A DNA stretch of 64,000 nucleotides, from positions 46,838,608 through 46,902,607 of the forward strand of contig OY540809.1 in the NCBI GenBank assembly GCA_961205875.1, read 5' to 3'. Shown in pieces: positions 20,801 through 35,800 of this stretch (its first letter is position 1; the number at the start of each line of letters is the position of its first letter). The position numbers and the translations under genes were made by a program. The stretch comes from Sialis fuliginosa. Its lineage: Eukaryota > Arthropoda > Insecta > Megaloptera > Sialidae. The notes below the pieces were generated by a model. That model was not told where the DNA came from, searched no databases, and saw nothing but the letters and a program-made list of their open reading frames with translations.

Positions 20801-23800
20801 TTGAATTTTTTATCACATATCAGAATAATAACCCTTTACTCTTTGGTAATTTTTTATATATATAATATATATTTACATGCACAGTTGTACTTTCTTAGGA
20901 TTCGTTCGTAACGATTGACTGCAATGAATCCTTAGAAATTGCCTGTTTGTCGACATTCACGCTTTGCTTGTTTTGTAGAACAATGTCGCAAAACTCCGCT
21001 ATATTTGAATGTGTTATTCACATTTCGGTAAGTTTACTACAAATGTTGAGAAAAAGGAAACCTAACGCAATACGATTTGATAAAAGAAATAATTATGATA
21101 AATTACAGTATGTATACGAAATGAATTTGTTAATACGAGACGTATGTATTGAAATGTAATAATTCAGGCAAGACATACACGAGTGTATGCCATAAGGGTT
21201 CCGAAGTACGTACTACGTGAAATGTTTGGAACCACTTACAGGTGCATTTTTAAGTTAAAGTTAAAATATAAAAAAGTGTCAAGTTCTACTAATTGAGATC
21301 TATATTTTGACATACCACATGCCTAGATATCAAAATAAAAAATTCTATGACGCCCCTCTCTATAATTCAAAAATTTTAAATTATATTGTTGACTTTAGTA
21401 TTTGTCGTTGGTAGTCCCACCAAAGCCTCGTTACTAATTTTTTTTCAGATTTTTTTAGCCGGTACTTACAGAGTTAGAGGGGGGGGGGGGGGGCAGAATA
21501 AAATACTGCTTTTAGCCCCCTACAGGCGCCATTTTTGAGTTAGAAAAAAATAAAAAATATGGTCAAATTCTACTAATTGAGATGTACATTTTGACATGCC
21601 ACACGTCTTGGTATACAATTTTTTTTTTTTTTTTTTTTTTGATTTGCTTTAAAGCCCCCTACAGGCACCATTTTGGATTTAGAAAAAAAATAGACAAAAG
21701 GGTCAAATTCCGCTTGTTTGGTTATACATTTTAACGTGCCACATGCCTTGGTATAAAAAAATATTTTTTTTACCTAGCTTTAGCTCCTTATTGCCCCCCC
21801 CCCCCTGAAAATTATTTATTCAATAAATTTGTACATATTTTACTAGAGGGTGTCATTTTACATGTTCAGTAAAAATTTCAAGTTTCTAGCTTATATAGTT
21901 TACGAGCTATTTGGCTTTGAGTGAAAAGGACGGACGGACGACAATGTGAGATTAATAGGGTTTCTTCGGAACCCTAAAAAGGAAAATTGTAGGTACATGA
22001 TATTTTATTAAAGAAACTGACTAAAAGCTACTAGCTAAGAAGCACTTTGAACGAGAAATTAATCGTGTGACAGTTGCTTGACGTTTATTGACAAATTAGC
22101 GAACGAAGATGCACGGATAACAGCAAACATTATAATAATAGAAAAATAAAATAATCTCAGGTATTATCAAAAGGAGCTAACAAAACTTGCTAGCTAGCAA
22201 GCACTTTCAAATGGGGTATTAATTCTGTTTTAGTACATATCTATGGATTAGCTATGGAATTTAAAGCAGTAATACTTCAACTAATTATAAACACAGTTGG
22301 CGACTTTGACCGTACAAAATAATAATTTTCGTAATGTTACCACTTTTTACTTTCTTATACAATGTATATGAAATATACATTAGTATAATAAGTAAGTATA
22401 GTGAAGCCGATTTTTTTCGAACTCCGGATTTTGACGGAATTATCTATTTTGACCTTCCCTGAATCCATTCTGACTATTTTCGCCATGATGTCTGTGTGTC
22501 CGTCTGTCTGTCTGTCTGTAAGCGCTGTAACTCAAATACGACAAATCGTAGAAGGCTGATATTTTATATTTAAGATTAATTTTTGGCTGGGAAGAAAACG
22601 TCGTATTTTTGAAAACGATCTTTCAACGGGATACGGATGTTTACCTACGTCGATTTTTTAATTTTTCGAATTACTTTGAAACAGTGCGAAATAAAGAAAA
22701 ATGGTCAAGTTAAAAAATGTAGGTAAAATGTATGGGGAATAAATTATAGATAATAACACACTCGACATTTTTTATCTAAAACATTTTTTTCTTATTTCAA
22801 AAATAATTCAAAAATCCAAAAATTTACAAGAGTAAACATCCGTTTTCAGTTATTACGTTAAAAAAATCACTTGTTATATAAATATAAAATTATTGATTTT
22901 GTTCTTTCTTGTTAGTTTGTTAGAAATGTTTTAATAAACAAAGAATCACGTATACAATTCACTGTTAGGTTAGGTTAGGTTAGGTATAAGAAAGTCCCGT
23001 GGTTCCCAAGGCAGATATTTTAATACCGTTGTTGTTTACTTATCACTTCATGAAACTTCAAAGGAACTGTCAAATAGGTTTGACACCCCCCATTTGAAAA
23101 TGGTCGCAAATATTGTTAACTCGTTTATAATACCGAACACAACCCTCATAATTTATTGTATGAAACATTCCTATTTATAGTATCTATAAAGGAAACAAAC
23201 ATGTTACAAGAACAGCCTTGGATTGTTTAATTAATATCGAATGTTGTTGTTTTGACGAGTGTTTTTGTTTGTATTTTTCAGAACGGACGGCACAGAGTCA
23301 CCTATATTAGAGGAACAAGATTCGGCGCACGCAGATAAACCTAAACAACTTATCAAATACGGCGAACTTGTTATATTAGGGTGAGTTATATTACATATCG
23401 GTCATTCCATAAATAACTGCACACTTTTTTTGTTGTTGTTACCGATTTTTTTAATTTTTACATATGTTTTAGTACTAGTTAAAAGAAGTACTTAAAAATC
23501 GAAAAAAAAATTCCCCCCAAAAATATCGACTTTTGAAAATTTGACTTTTTAAAAAAAAAAACGAAATATCTCAAAAACTATCAAAGATAGCGTAAAAATA
23601 CAAGAGATTAATTTTGTAGGAAAATGTTTAGATAATTTATTTAAAAAAATATTTTGCTGCACAAAACTTTTGTTTAAATATATTTTTTTTATTTATAAAA
23701 TTTAACTGAAAATTTGGGGCACATGTCAACTCTGAAATTTAAAAATAAAAATATATGTTGTAGCTTAATCATTCCTGAGTATGCAGCACTTTGAAAATTT

Positions 23801-26800
23801 ATGAACATATGAAAACTTTATGAAATATTAATTTTATTAGGTAACTCTTTTTTCGATATTTAAAATCTCTCGATTAGGAAAAAAAAATACAAGAAAAACT
23901 TAATTGTGTTGTAAAAAAAAAACGAATTGTTTGTTTAATTAATTGAAAATTCATTAGTAATATAATATTTCAGGGTGTTCATTTTCTGGAAAGTCAGGGA
24001 AGCCGAAAGTGGTCAGGGAAAAATAATTAAATTATTTTTAAAAGTCAGGGAATTTATTATAAATTCTGGAAAGTCAGGTATTTTTCCAAGGCAGTCGGCT
24101 TCTCAACTTCAATTCTTATTCATTTAAAGAAAAAAAGTGTATACATTGAAATTGACGAGCAAAAAAATGTAATTAGTATAATTGTTCAGGAGAGTGATTT
24201 TCACAAATCAATTAATTGAAAAAAAAATTGCAAATGGATGGTTTTTGAACAGCCAGCATACACTCGTGAGAAAAATTTTTAAACATGTTTATTCTTGTTG
24301 TTTTTGATTATTTTTAGATAAAAATGATAAAATGTATATATTTATGTGTATTATTGAGATAAAAATGTAGGACGTATTTTTTTTTTATCAAATGTGGTCA
24401 TTTGTTTATTTATGTTTTTATATAATCATTTGTTATTTTCTACTACATTGTTTCAAATGCGCTGTATAGCGAGAAATTATTTATGTATGCACATTGTATA
24501 AATGATGAGAAAATTGAAGAAAGTCAACTGGGGTAAAAGTGAAACAAAATACAAATCTTTCATGTTTTTTGACAGTTAATGATACAAATTCATACTTTAA
24601 TTACTAGATGCGCTTATGAATAACCATTTTAAATACTTAACTGTACGATACAACACGGACATTAAAAATCAAAAAAAGTGTGTTTCATTTTTAATCTCTA
24701 ATTTGGGAAAAAGTGAAACAGGCCTCTAGTGGAAAATATTTGCAGAAAAATTAAAAGAAAAGCTACTTTGGCAAGTTTGATTTATCTTCTTTGTGGCATA
24801 TCAATGTGAAATTGTAACTTTAATTAATATCTGAGCTATACAGAAACTTATGTGCAAAGAATTAAAATTTAATTGACACGTTTTGACATCGACAAACAGG
24901 GTGAAGGGGTGACACATCACTCATTAGGCGATTCATATTTTCAGGTCGCTTTAACAAACCTTTAATGATGATGTCAGTTTTTATAATTCTCCTATAAACA
25001 AATTATTTTTTTAGTTACAAGCTTGTTTCACTTTTACCCCATTTATTTTTGGTGTTTCATATTTACCCCGCTCGACCCTATATTGAAAAAAATAAACTAA
25101 TCTCGTGTGAAACCCCAGCATTGAAATATACACCCAATTCTGTGTTTGTCTGACACATGCCATCTGACAGCTACACCAAACAGAATGAAGTTAGTTCATA
25201 TGTGCAATGCCATATCTTCTTATACAATAGACATGATGCCTAATTTTTAAAAACTATTTTATGATGATCTTACGTGTCTCTTATTTCTAAAAAAATACTT
25301 ATTTCTGCAGAAAATAAAGGTTTAATCACAAAAATTGACCCTTTTAAAACTAATTTTGAATTTGACGCCAAAACGCTGGCAGGTGTCATGGCGCATTTGT
25401 GACGTCACGCCTATGTAAACACTCCTTGTCAACTATAATAAATCCTTGTTCAATCGCTAATAATTCTCGGTTTTACTTTTGGCAACACAAAACTGAGCAA
25501 ATTGATAATTTAAAACCACAAAATAATTTATAACCAGTGCAGGTATTAATCAAACAAAAATGACGTTTACGTAGCCGTGACGTCATCCACTCTGACTGGT
25601 GTTTTATCAAACATGGCGGATTGCTGTATTTTGCATTTTTATTTTAACAAAAATCATATTAATCTCACTTTTGATATAAAAATAAATACATTTTTTAGAA
25701 TGTTTTAAACTTATTTCATTATTTAAAATCATAATTTTAGTGATACTTTGTTACTGGCATCATGCCTATTATATCATTCATACCTCCAGTATATAATAAA
25801 GGAATACAGTACAGTCGGGACTCATTTATTTTAAACCTTCTGAATCATATGACTCGCGTTTATTTCAAGTTGAGAGGGGCTCCCACCAAGTTATGTGTAG
25901 ATCCTTGACCAATCAGCGTTAGCGCGGGAATTGACATCACCACGAAGATGTATTCAAATGTTATAAATGTATAATAGAATATCAATTACAAAAAATCCTT
26001 TATTTATTCTTGTCTTCGTATTTTTTGATATTTTAACAACATATACAATCAAAGAAGTACAAATTCGACATCGCAAAATTATGAAAAAGCTATCATAGAC
26101 AATTTTGTCTATTCGGGAAGTGTCATTTTTACTATTCTTAAGTTGGCAATACGTTTTGTGATGTCAACGCTGATTGGTCAAGGAGCTATAGAGACTATGT
26201 ATGTAAACCTTGGTATTTAATATTTATCGTTAATAGTTAATCGTGATAGTGAAATAATTTTACTTAACTTTTAATTTGGAATATGAGCAAGGTGACGAGT
26301 GACGACGGTGATAAGTGTCTCTAATTAATTCTACAAAAATTTCAAAAATATGTTCGTTTACGCCATGACTCGAGAATGGTGGGAGGTGAAGGAGGAGAAA
26401 ATATTTACAATAAACGAAAGTCGGCATTTACGATAAACGAGTCCCGACTGTATAATATGATTTGTTTCCCTGTATATTACACATAATTTTTAAGCGAGCA
26501 CTAATTATAACTGTTATTTTAATAATTTCCCAGTTACAATGGGTCACTACCACAAGGCGACCGTGGTAGACGGCGCAGCAAATTCGTTCTTTACAAAAGA
26601 CAGACTGCGAATGGCGTGAAGCGGTCCAAGCACTACGTCGTCAAGACGCCGCACAGCTCGCAGGCCATTCTAGACGCCAGACAGCATTCCATATCGTACA
26701 CATTGTCCAGATCACAAGCTGTCATCGTAGAGTACACCATCGATGATGACACGGATATGTTTCAGGTAACTAACCCCTTACCCCCCCCCCCCCCTCATAT

Positions 26801-29800
26801 CCAAAAAGTTAGCCTTGACTCGCTGATTCCAAGTCCGTCAACTAAAATCAATTCCGACCATCCGTTCAAAAGTTAGAGCCATTTTTCTTTAAAAACTTTG
26901 ATAAATTTTCTTTACATTTTGAAGGTAGTACAGTCAGAATCTGCTCTTATATCTCGGACACGATTTTTCGATGGTATTCAGGGACGTATTTCCATAAAGG
27001 CTTAGGGGGCGGTCGGAGGGCGACGTATAAAAAAATATTTTGGTACAATAAAATCACGCAAGTCTGTTTATTATTCATTTTAAATGTTTAAGATATTCTG
27101 TACGTACGAGTTTCGTAAATGTGTGTAATAAGTAAGTAACTAAGTTATTCCCTAAAATATCGAACGCAATGAGAATAGCGTATTTTTTAATCTCGATTCG
27201 ACTCTTACTTCGTAAAATATCGAATGAAAATTTTATTTGTTTGTTTATGTTTTAATATACATTTTTTTTCAAATGGAGGTTGTAGGGAATTTTATAACGA
27301 ACAACTTTTATTTGAAACTTTTTTTGTATAATACTGAACCATGGTTTTCTCATGACGCAGACAACCAAAATCAGATAAAACTTAGGATATTATTGTAAAC
27401 CAATTTTGTAACAAATCCTGTACCTTAAAATAAGCTGTTTTAGCCTCCACAGCCTGGACTATACCTACTCTACTACAATACACAGCTCTCGGCTAAATAA
27501 TCTCGCGAACTATCCTATTTCTAATAACCCTTACTCTCAAATAATTTATCCTGAAATCACTCATTGCTAAACTTTTGTTTATACTAAGTTTTTTACATTA
27601 AAAAAAAATATACCATATTCGCCCAGGGCGCAAAATTTAGAAATACGTCCCTGATGGTATTACAATACTTGCGTTTCTTTCAGAACATGGGGGTAAAAGG
27701 CACTCGCAAGCCAGAATGTTTGTTACCAAATATTTATAATTTTATTTTTAAAATAGTTTTTTTCGCTGTTTGTATTACCATGCATAATAATACCTGTAAA
27801 AAGTATCAGAAAGAAAATGTCCGTCTCGCATTACCGACTTCGTTGGTTACGTCGAATATTTAATTTCCTCAAACGTAATGACATAAGTTACAATATTAAC
27901 TTACCTTGTATGACTTTGACCGTGCTGCTGTTCTTGCCACACGCGATTCTGTGAGGTAATATCGGGTTTCACGTGAGACTCTCAGCAGTTCCCAAACAAA
28001 CGGTGCGCCGATATTTTATAGAAATACACACCTCAGCAGAGGCGAATTATCCATAAGGCAAACTAGGCACGTGCTTAGGGCGCGAGGTTACAATTGTGTC
28101 AGTAAGTCCCTATATGCACCTACTTACACAATATAAAAAGATTCTTGTGTGCACAAAAAGATGATGTGATAATTTTTAACAAACAAAATATAGACGCAAC
28201 AATAAGAAAATATTTGAATTTCGGAAATTTCATTGTTATATTTAATATGAAAAGTTACGTAACAGTGGAAGGGAGGGGCGCCGATGAGGTGCTTGCCTAG
28301 GGCGCTCTCGACATTTAATCCGCCTCTGCACCTCAGAATTTTATACATTTAAATTTTGTATTGTATTAAATTATGTTATTGTCACTTATTGGTATGTTTT
28401 TTAAAAATTTTGAATTGTGTTTGTTGAAACATGTTTCGGTTCGAAAATTAGTCCTCGGTAATAATAGCTATCATTATTGACTCGTATATAATATACTATT
28501 AATTTTTTTGTATATTAAATATTTACGTATTATTTATATGTATGCAATCTGCGTCATTTATCAAATTATTTATTTAATTATATTGTAATACAAATAATTA
28601 CATTTTATAATAACACTATGACCTGAACCTGATACTGCATATAGCATTGACATTCAAACTTGATATTTATTCTCTGGTAACCTTAAAAAATGTTTTCAAC
28701 ACGACAACGAAAAGTTTTGTTTTTCTCGTATATTTAATGAGTTATAACGATTCTTCCATACCGTTTATACATCCTGCCCTCCGCAGTGGCGTAGATAGTG
28801 GGGGGGGATCAAGGGGATCAATCCCCCCCATGAGTCTACTTCATGAGAAAATTCGAAGACATTTTTTTAACTCGGAGACATTTTTTTAAACTCTTGTAGT
28901 ATGAACAAAATCAAGTTTTTTAAAAATGCAATAGTTAGTACGAAAAGAGTCTAATAGAATTTTATTTTCAGCTTTTTAGTTGGTTTTAAAAAGGCAAATT
29001 AATTTTTTTAAACGTTTTTTTATATTTTTTATTATACATACATAAATGTACTCGAGATTTTAAGGGAATTACACGTATTGAGGGTCCCTGAACCAAAAAT
29101 ATGAGATTAAATACTAAGTCATATCCCCCTCCCCCATCGCAAAAAGCTATCTACGCCACTGGCCCTCCATATTATATTATACGTTGTGTCCTATCGGAAA
29201 ATTTTACGATCTACAATAAAAAATCCATACATACCAGAAAAGTATTGACAAATATTTAATTTGGATACTTTCTTTTTTTGGGAAGACATTCCAAAGCTAA
29301 AACAATTAATTATTACGGTTTTGTGATTTTCAAATTAAATCGATAATGATAGATTTTAATTTTAAGGCTATTTTGCTTCCTCGCAATATTGAAGATACGA
29401 GAAGCTTTGTGATCATTTTAGAATGAGACAAAAAAAATATTCTCCGATTTCAAAATTTTAAATTGATCTTTCCGTTTCACGTCAAGACAAATACTTTTCG
29501 TTCCGTGTCTGTCTATCTGTGTGTCCGTATGTCCGTATGTCCCCTGAATCCTTGTCACGCTCATAACTCATGAACCACTGAACCGATATTATTGAAACTT
29601 GATCAGATGGTTGGGTCTGGCATGAGGACGATCCTATTTCAAAATCGCGTGTAAGGGGGAGGGGTGACATCTCAAATATTTATTTTTTCAAGGTATCTCA
29701 AGAACGATACATGTTACGTGAAAATTTTATAGAATATTTTTTTAATTAAATGTCATTTTGATGTTTGTATAAATTTAGATTTAGATGAAATTGTCAAAAA

Positions 29801-32800
29801 ATTCAAAAAATACGAAAAAATAATATTTTTTAGTAAAATTGTATAAAAATTAAATGGTTTAACCAATTCCAGGCAATTTATCTCAACACTATCGGTTTTT
29901 ATTTAAATTGTTGAATAATTAACTACATTTGGTGAATTTGGTACGAGGAAGCACTGTGCATTTACTTGGAAGATATTTTTTTGTTAATGATAAATATAAA
30001 TAAAACAATCTAATGCGTGTTGGACGCACATGATAAAAAAAAAGTTTTTTGGTGCAGGGTCCTAAAAACATATTTTTCTGTCGACCTGTGTTATTTAGTT
30101 ATTTTTTTCTTAGATTGGGCGATCGTCGGAAACTCCGATTGATTTCGTGGTAATGGACACGATCCCCGGTGACAAAAGCGGTGACAGCAAAGTGCTCCAG
30201 AGCACGATATCCAGGTTCGCGTGCCGCATCCTGGCCGACCGCGCCAATTCTCAGGTCGCTCGCATCTATGCAGCCGGCTTCGACTCGTCCAGGAACATCT
30301 TCTTGGGGGTGAGTGTTGAAATATAATTATATTATCAATATTCAGGTCCACGCAGTATCAAATGGTCAAACTTTTACAGTTCCAATATTGGGAATTTTTT
30401 ATATTTATTATATTATTTTAGAATTTTAGCTAAAAAATTTATATTTGTGTTGATAATACGAAAAAAATTTATTCTGAATTCATCTGTCAGATATAAAAAC
30501 AAAAGAAGTATTTTATTGTTATAAATGACATAAATTAAAATATTTTTAAATAACACTATTTAGAACATACAAATGTAATTAAAATAACAATATTAGTACT
30601 TCATATGCTTACGTATATGAAAAAATATGTAATAAAAACAAATCATTACATTTCAGTACACCATTTTTTTTTTAAATATTTTTCAGCAATAATTATTTTT
30701 TCTCTCACAATTTAGTTCTGTATGTGTATAATTTTTTTTATGAAACTTGTTGCTAAATATGTAAGTGACGTGTTGTGAAAATTTGAGATTTTTGTCGATG
30801 CTTGAATCATGTGTTTTATTGGACTTTGTAAATACACCATTCTGCCATAAGAGCCCATGTTAATTTATAAAAATAATAACTTCGAAACTATGTTGTAGAA
30901 CCTATTGAAATTTTGTGTGGGTATTTAAGATTTATAAAGGAGTAACTTCTCCAAATTTCAACTATTTCTCGTTGAAATTAGATACCTGCCATACATCCTT
31001 AATTTAACGATGCGCAATTTGAAATGCCGCCTCGAAACTAACTGATAAAGTTTAAATTTATCATTCCGTTTCACGTCAAGACAAACACTTTTCGTTCCGT
31101 GTCTGTCTGTCCGTCCGTGTGTGTGTGTCCGTTTTTGTATAAAATTGTATAAAAATTAAATGGTCAACCAATTCCAGGCAATTTATATGAACATTATCGG
31201 TTTTTATTTAAATTGTTGAATAATTAACTACCTTTGGTGAATTTAGCACGAGGAAGCACTGTGCATTTACTTGACAGATGTTTTTTATACGTGATTTGCT
31301 ATGGAACGTATCTACCGCGTAAAATGAGCCTCTACTGTAATATAGTTAGTAAACTGTATGATAATTTGGGTATTTACCTAATTATTTTGTAATTGAATTG
31401 AAATTAGTTGGAATTTGTGTACGGATGGTTTGAGACGTATTTGTAATTTAATTATAATATATATTATGTATTCAGTAGATAATATAATCAACGTGATTTT
31501 TAACAATTACTTCACGCCTTTCGGCAGCTCCTTAGTTCGTTACTAACACCGGATAATGAATTTTTCATCAAGGTTTGTGACTAATTAGACCATAAAAAAC
31601 AACAAAGAATATACAGTGTGTCCCAGCATAGATGTAATGAACACATTTTTTTTGAATTTCCGAATGACATTTGGTGATCTGATTTTTTTTTTAATAATAC
31701 TGTAACCCCACATATTAAAAACGTTTCCTCCCTCCGATAATAACCTCTCCGAATAGACTGATTCATACTATCTGAACTTCGCTAATAATATTAAGACAAT
31801 GCAGTATTGTTTATGTTACATGCACTATAATATAAATTGTATTGGTGCTTTAATTTCGACTACTAGTTATTCTTCTATCTATAACAAAACATCTGCCAAG
31901 TAAATGCACAGTGCTTCCTCGTGCTAAATTCACCAAAGGTAGTTCATTATTCAACAATTTAAATAAAAACCGATAATTTTCAGATAAATTGTCTGAAATT
32001 GGTTAACCATTTAATTTTTATACAATTTTATACAAAAACGGACACACACACGGACGGACAGACAGACAGACATGGAATGAAAAGTGTTTGTCTTGACGTG
32101 AAACTGAAAGATAAATTTAAAATTTATCAGTTAGTTTTGAAGCGGTATTTCAATTTGCACATAGTTAAAATTGACCAAAGGTTACTACAACACTTCTAAT
32201 TGTCTCCATGTTAAATTTCCTATGTCTTAATCAACTTGGAATACACTGTGTATATAATAAGCTTTCTTAAACAAAACCTTACATGGAAACAGCACAGCAA
32301 ATTTTCTATTTAAATGAATAAATGAATTTTCTTGAAGAGAAACCTTTAAAAACTTTTCATCGGAATCATCAAAATATAAATATGCGTGAGATGTAAATGT
32401 CAAAAGAACAAATCGATAAGGAATTACCAGAGTGTGGTGTGACGTAACAATATGTGTTTAAAACACGTACGAATTACAAATAATCCGATTTGGTACGTCA
32501 TAGATAATCTTTACAACGCGTCGAGTTTATTATATGCATTTGTTACGTCAATCTGATAGCTTGTAGCCAGAACCGGCCTTAGCAAGTCTGGCGCCCTGGC
32601 CGAGATTTATTTTTCCGCCCTCTCTCCCCCTAAAAAAATCAATTAAAATTGATAAATTAACAAATAAGTTGAATAATTGATATCTCAGCTTGGCGCGATC
32701 CTACAGACTCAAATATAGCTTACATCATTAACTTTAAGACTATCAAATGCCCCAAGACCTCCTTCCCCTATTATGAACAAATTAAAATTGATATATCAAC

Positions 32801-35800
32801 AAATAAGTTGATTAGTTAGTATCTCAGTTAATACCTTATTAAAGGTTTTCTGGGTTGCTGAATAAGTATTTGTTAGTTAGCAGCTATCAAATAATCGATT
32901 TTTTTTACAAATTAACATTGTTTATATTTAACTATATTTTTTGCTTAATCGGGTGTAAAAGATCGACAAAAAATTTAAAGATAAAAAAAGTTTACTCAAA
33001 AATTACAACCTGTACACTGATTTGAACCAAAAAAGTGACTTATGCTCCATTGTGCCCCCCCCCCCCCCCCCCCCTAAAGCCGGTACTGCTTGTAGCGTCA
33101 TAATCAATGTTATTTCAGTGATTGAATGTACGGTTTTATGCCAAGAAATTTTCAAATACTAATTTCGTAATAAATATTCCAAAGAAACAGTTAATATTTT
33201 GTTATATTTTATGTATAAAGTGTGACGATTTGTCTACGGTATTACAATACGTCCAGGCCCGGATTTAACATGCAGGCAGAGTAGGCAGCTGCCTAGGGCG
33301 GCAAATTTTGGTGGAAACTTTGAAAACTTGTTATATTCGTGGGAATTGAATTTGATTTTGATTCCATTATCGATGAGTTTGCCATCCGAAAATCGAGACG
33401 TAAAAATTTCAACCCATAAGAAATAATTTCTCTATACATGTAACTCAAGCATGACTAAAAAAAAAGGTCTTCAGTTTTTATGTTTCCTAATGTAACTATA
33501 AAAATTTATAAAATTTGAAACTGACGCAACCAAAAAAAAAGATCCTGAGTTTTATATTTTGACATCTATGACTTAAACTGTTAGTTTCGAGGGGGGGGGG
33601 GGGCGGCAATTTTCGCAACTGCCTAGGGGCGGCAAATTTCTAAATCCGGGCCTGAATACGTCCATATCTTTCAGAACATGTCTTAAGTAATTAATATTTA
33701 TAATACAAAGGATAATTTTTATTTCTAACAAATCCCATTGAAATTTTTCATATATTAAAAGTTATTTAAAAGGAAGATGGAAAGTCAGACATTTGACTCA
33801 TCCTGTATGTGACGCGTGAACGCGTGAGAAATAATCAAGTGACCCAGAATTGTTCGAGATAATAAATACAATCACACTCAGCTCGTAAATTGTTTCTACA
33901 ATTGATTACTTCTCTGTTAATTGAGTTAAGTTTACATTGTAATTTAAACATGATAGCAACAAAGGTTTCTTAGCACACTCCCGCTTGGCTTACGTAATAA
34001 TTAAATTTACAGATGCATTTGTACGGATGTGCTATTTGTAACAAAGTGTTCTGATTTATTTTCTACATGTGGTGTGTGTCACTAAATTAGGACGCAATAA
34101 ATAGTAGGGTTTACTAACATAACTGTTCCTCTTTCTAGTGGAATTTTACTTTTTGCTGAAAAATCCTATTCTAAAACATCTGCCAAGTAAATGCACAGTG
34201 CTTCCTCGTGCTAAATTCACCAAAGGTAGTTAATTATTCAACAATTTAAATAAAAACCGATAGTGTTTATATAACATATACAGTGCGTTCACGATGAAAG
34301 GAACAAATTCGTTTAAAATTCTATTTAGTGGAAAAACGCTCGGACCCGTCGATTAGTATTTTTAGTTGCGGATTTTTTTACATAAGAAAATTGTATACAG
34401 GGTGTCTCAGGAAAAACATATGCAGTCATCATTGATTTTTTTAAATGGAACACCCTATATATTATACCATTTTTGAATTGTGCGATAAATTCTGAACACT
34501 TTTTGTACAGCATATTATATCTCTAAAATCAGCGGTTTTCGGAATTATGACGTTTGAAAATTCACATTTTGAAATACACATAAGTCAAATAAAATGTTTA
34601 AATTGAACAAAAACACTCTGAACATTTTATTAAAAGCCAAAAAAATAACCTGATATTGAAAAAAAAGAAAAAAAAGAAGAAAAAAAAGTTCAATGTTTTT
34701 TTTTGACATACCAGGATGTTTTTGTTGGCTTTTAAAAAATGTTCAAGGTGTTTTTGTTCAATTTAAACATTTTATTTGACTTGTGTGTATTTCAAAATGT
34801 CAATTTTCAAACGTCATTATTCCGAAAACCACTAATATTAGAGATATGGTATGTTGTACAAAAAGTGTTCAGAATTTAGCGTACAATCCAAAAATGGCAT
34901 AATATATAGGGTGTTCCATTTAAAAAAATCAATGATGACTGCATATGTTTTTCCTGAGACACCCTGTATACAATTTTCTTATGTCAAAAAATCCGCAACT
35001 AAAAATACTAATCGACGGGTCCGAGCGTTTTTACACAAAATAATTACCTGAATTTTAAACGAATTTGTTCCTTTCATCGTGAACGCACTGTATATATTAT
35101 GAAATTTCTCTGTAAATTCGCATAACTTTATGCACCCATTAAGTCGAAAATTAGCACATCACGTACTGTAGACGGTCGTTTGCGCTACGGACCAACAACC
35201 TTGAATGGCCAGGTTCGATCCTCGGTGCGATCAATTTTTTGTATATAATTTTTCCGCGCTATCTATGATGAATCGAACAAAATATTTCAATCAAATCGTT
35301 TGTACTTTTAGCCGTAGAATCCGTATCTGCAATAAAAAATTGAGGTTCCTATTTAAGATTTAAAGTAACCCCCGCCCCAACCTACAAAGAGGGGATGGGG
35401 ACTACTTTTTTGCAGTAGTGTATTTCCCCCGCGGAATGGTTCAATTTTGATTATTGACATTATTCCGTAGAGTGCCTATTTTTCAAGATACACTCATTCA
35501 AACAATTAAAGGAACAAGAAGAGTCCGGAAAAACGGTTCGATGGATCAATTTCAAAATTTACAGGACTGTTGGGAATACATTAAGCTGTAAAAATACCTG
35601 GCAACATTAGTCTTTCCATCAATATTTATAAAGTAGCGATAGATTTACTAAAAGAACATAAAAGGTAATTTTTTGGACTTTTTCACACTAATGGTGAGGG
35701 TAAAAAAAATTTTTTTTCTAATAAAGTCATGAAAGGGTCTTGTAGGAAATTTATTCGAGTTTTTAAAACTGTCCTTAAATTTACTGTTTAATCATTAGTT

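Noticed and set aside
22490-22530. GTCTGTCTGTCT tract as an independent microsatellite locus
   Set aside because: The same tract recurs at the same place in elements T2 and in relatives R and Z, so it belongs to the transposons.
34325-35051. Pair of nearly identical short frames on opposite strands as duplicated genes
   Set aside because: They are the two arms of one palindromic transposon.
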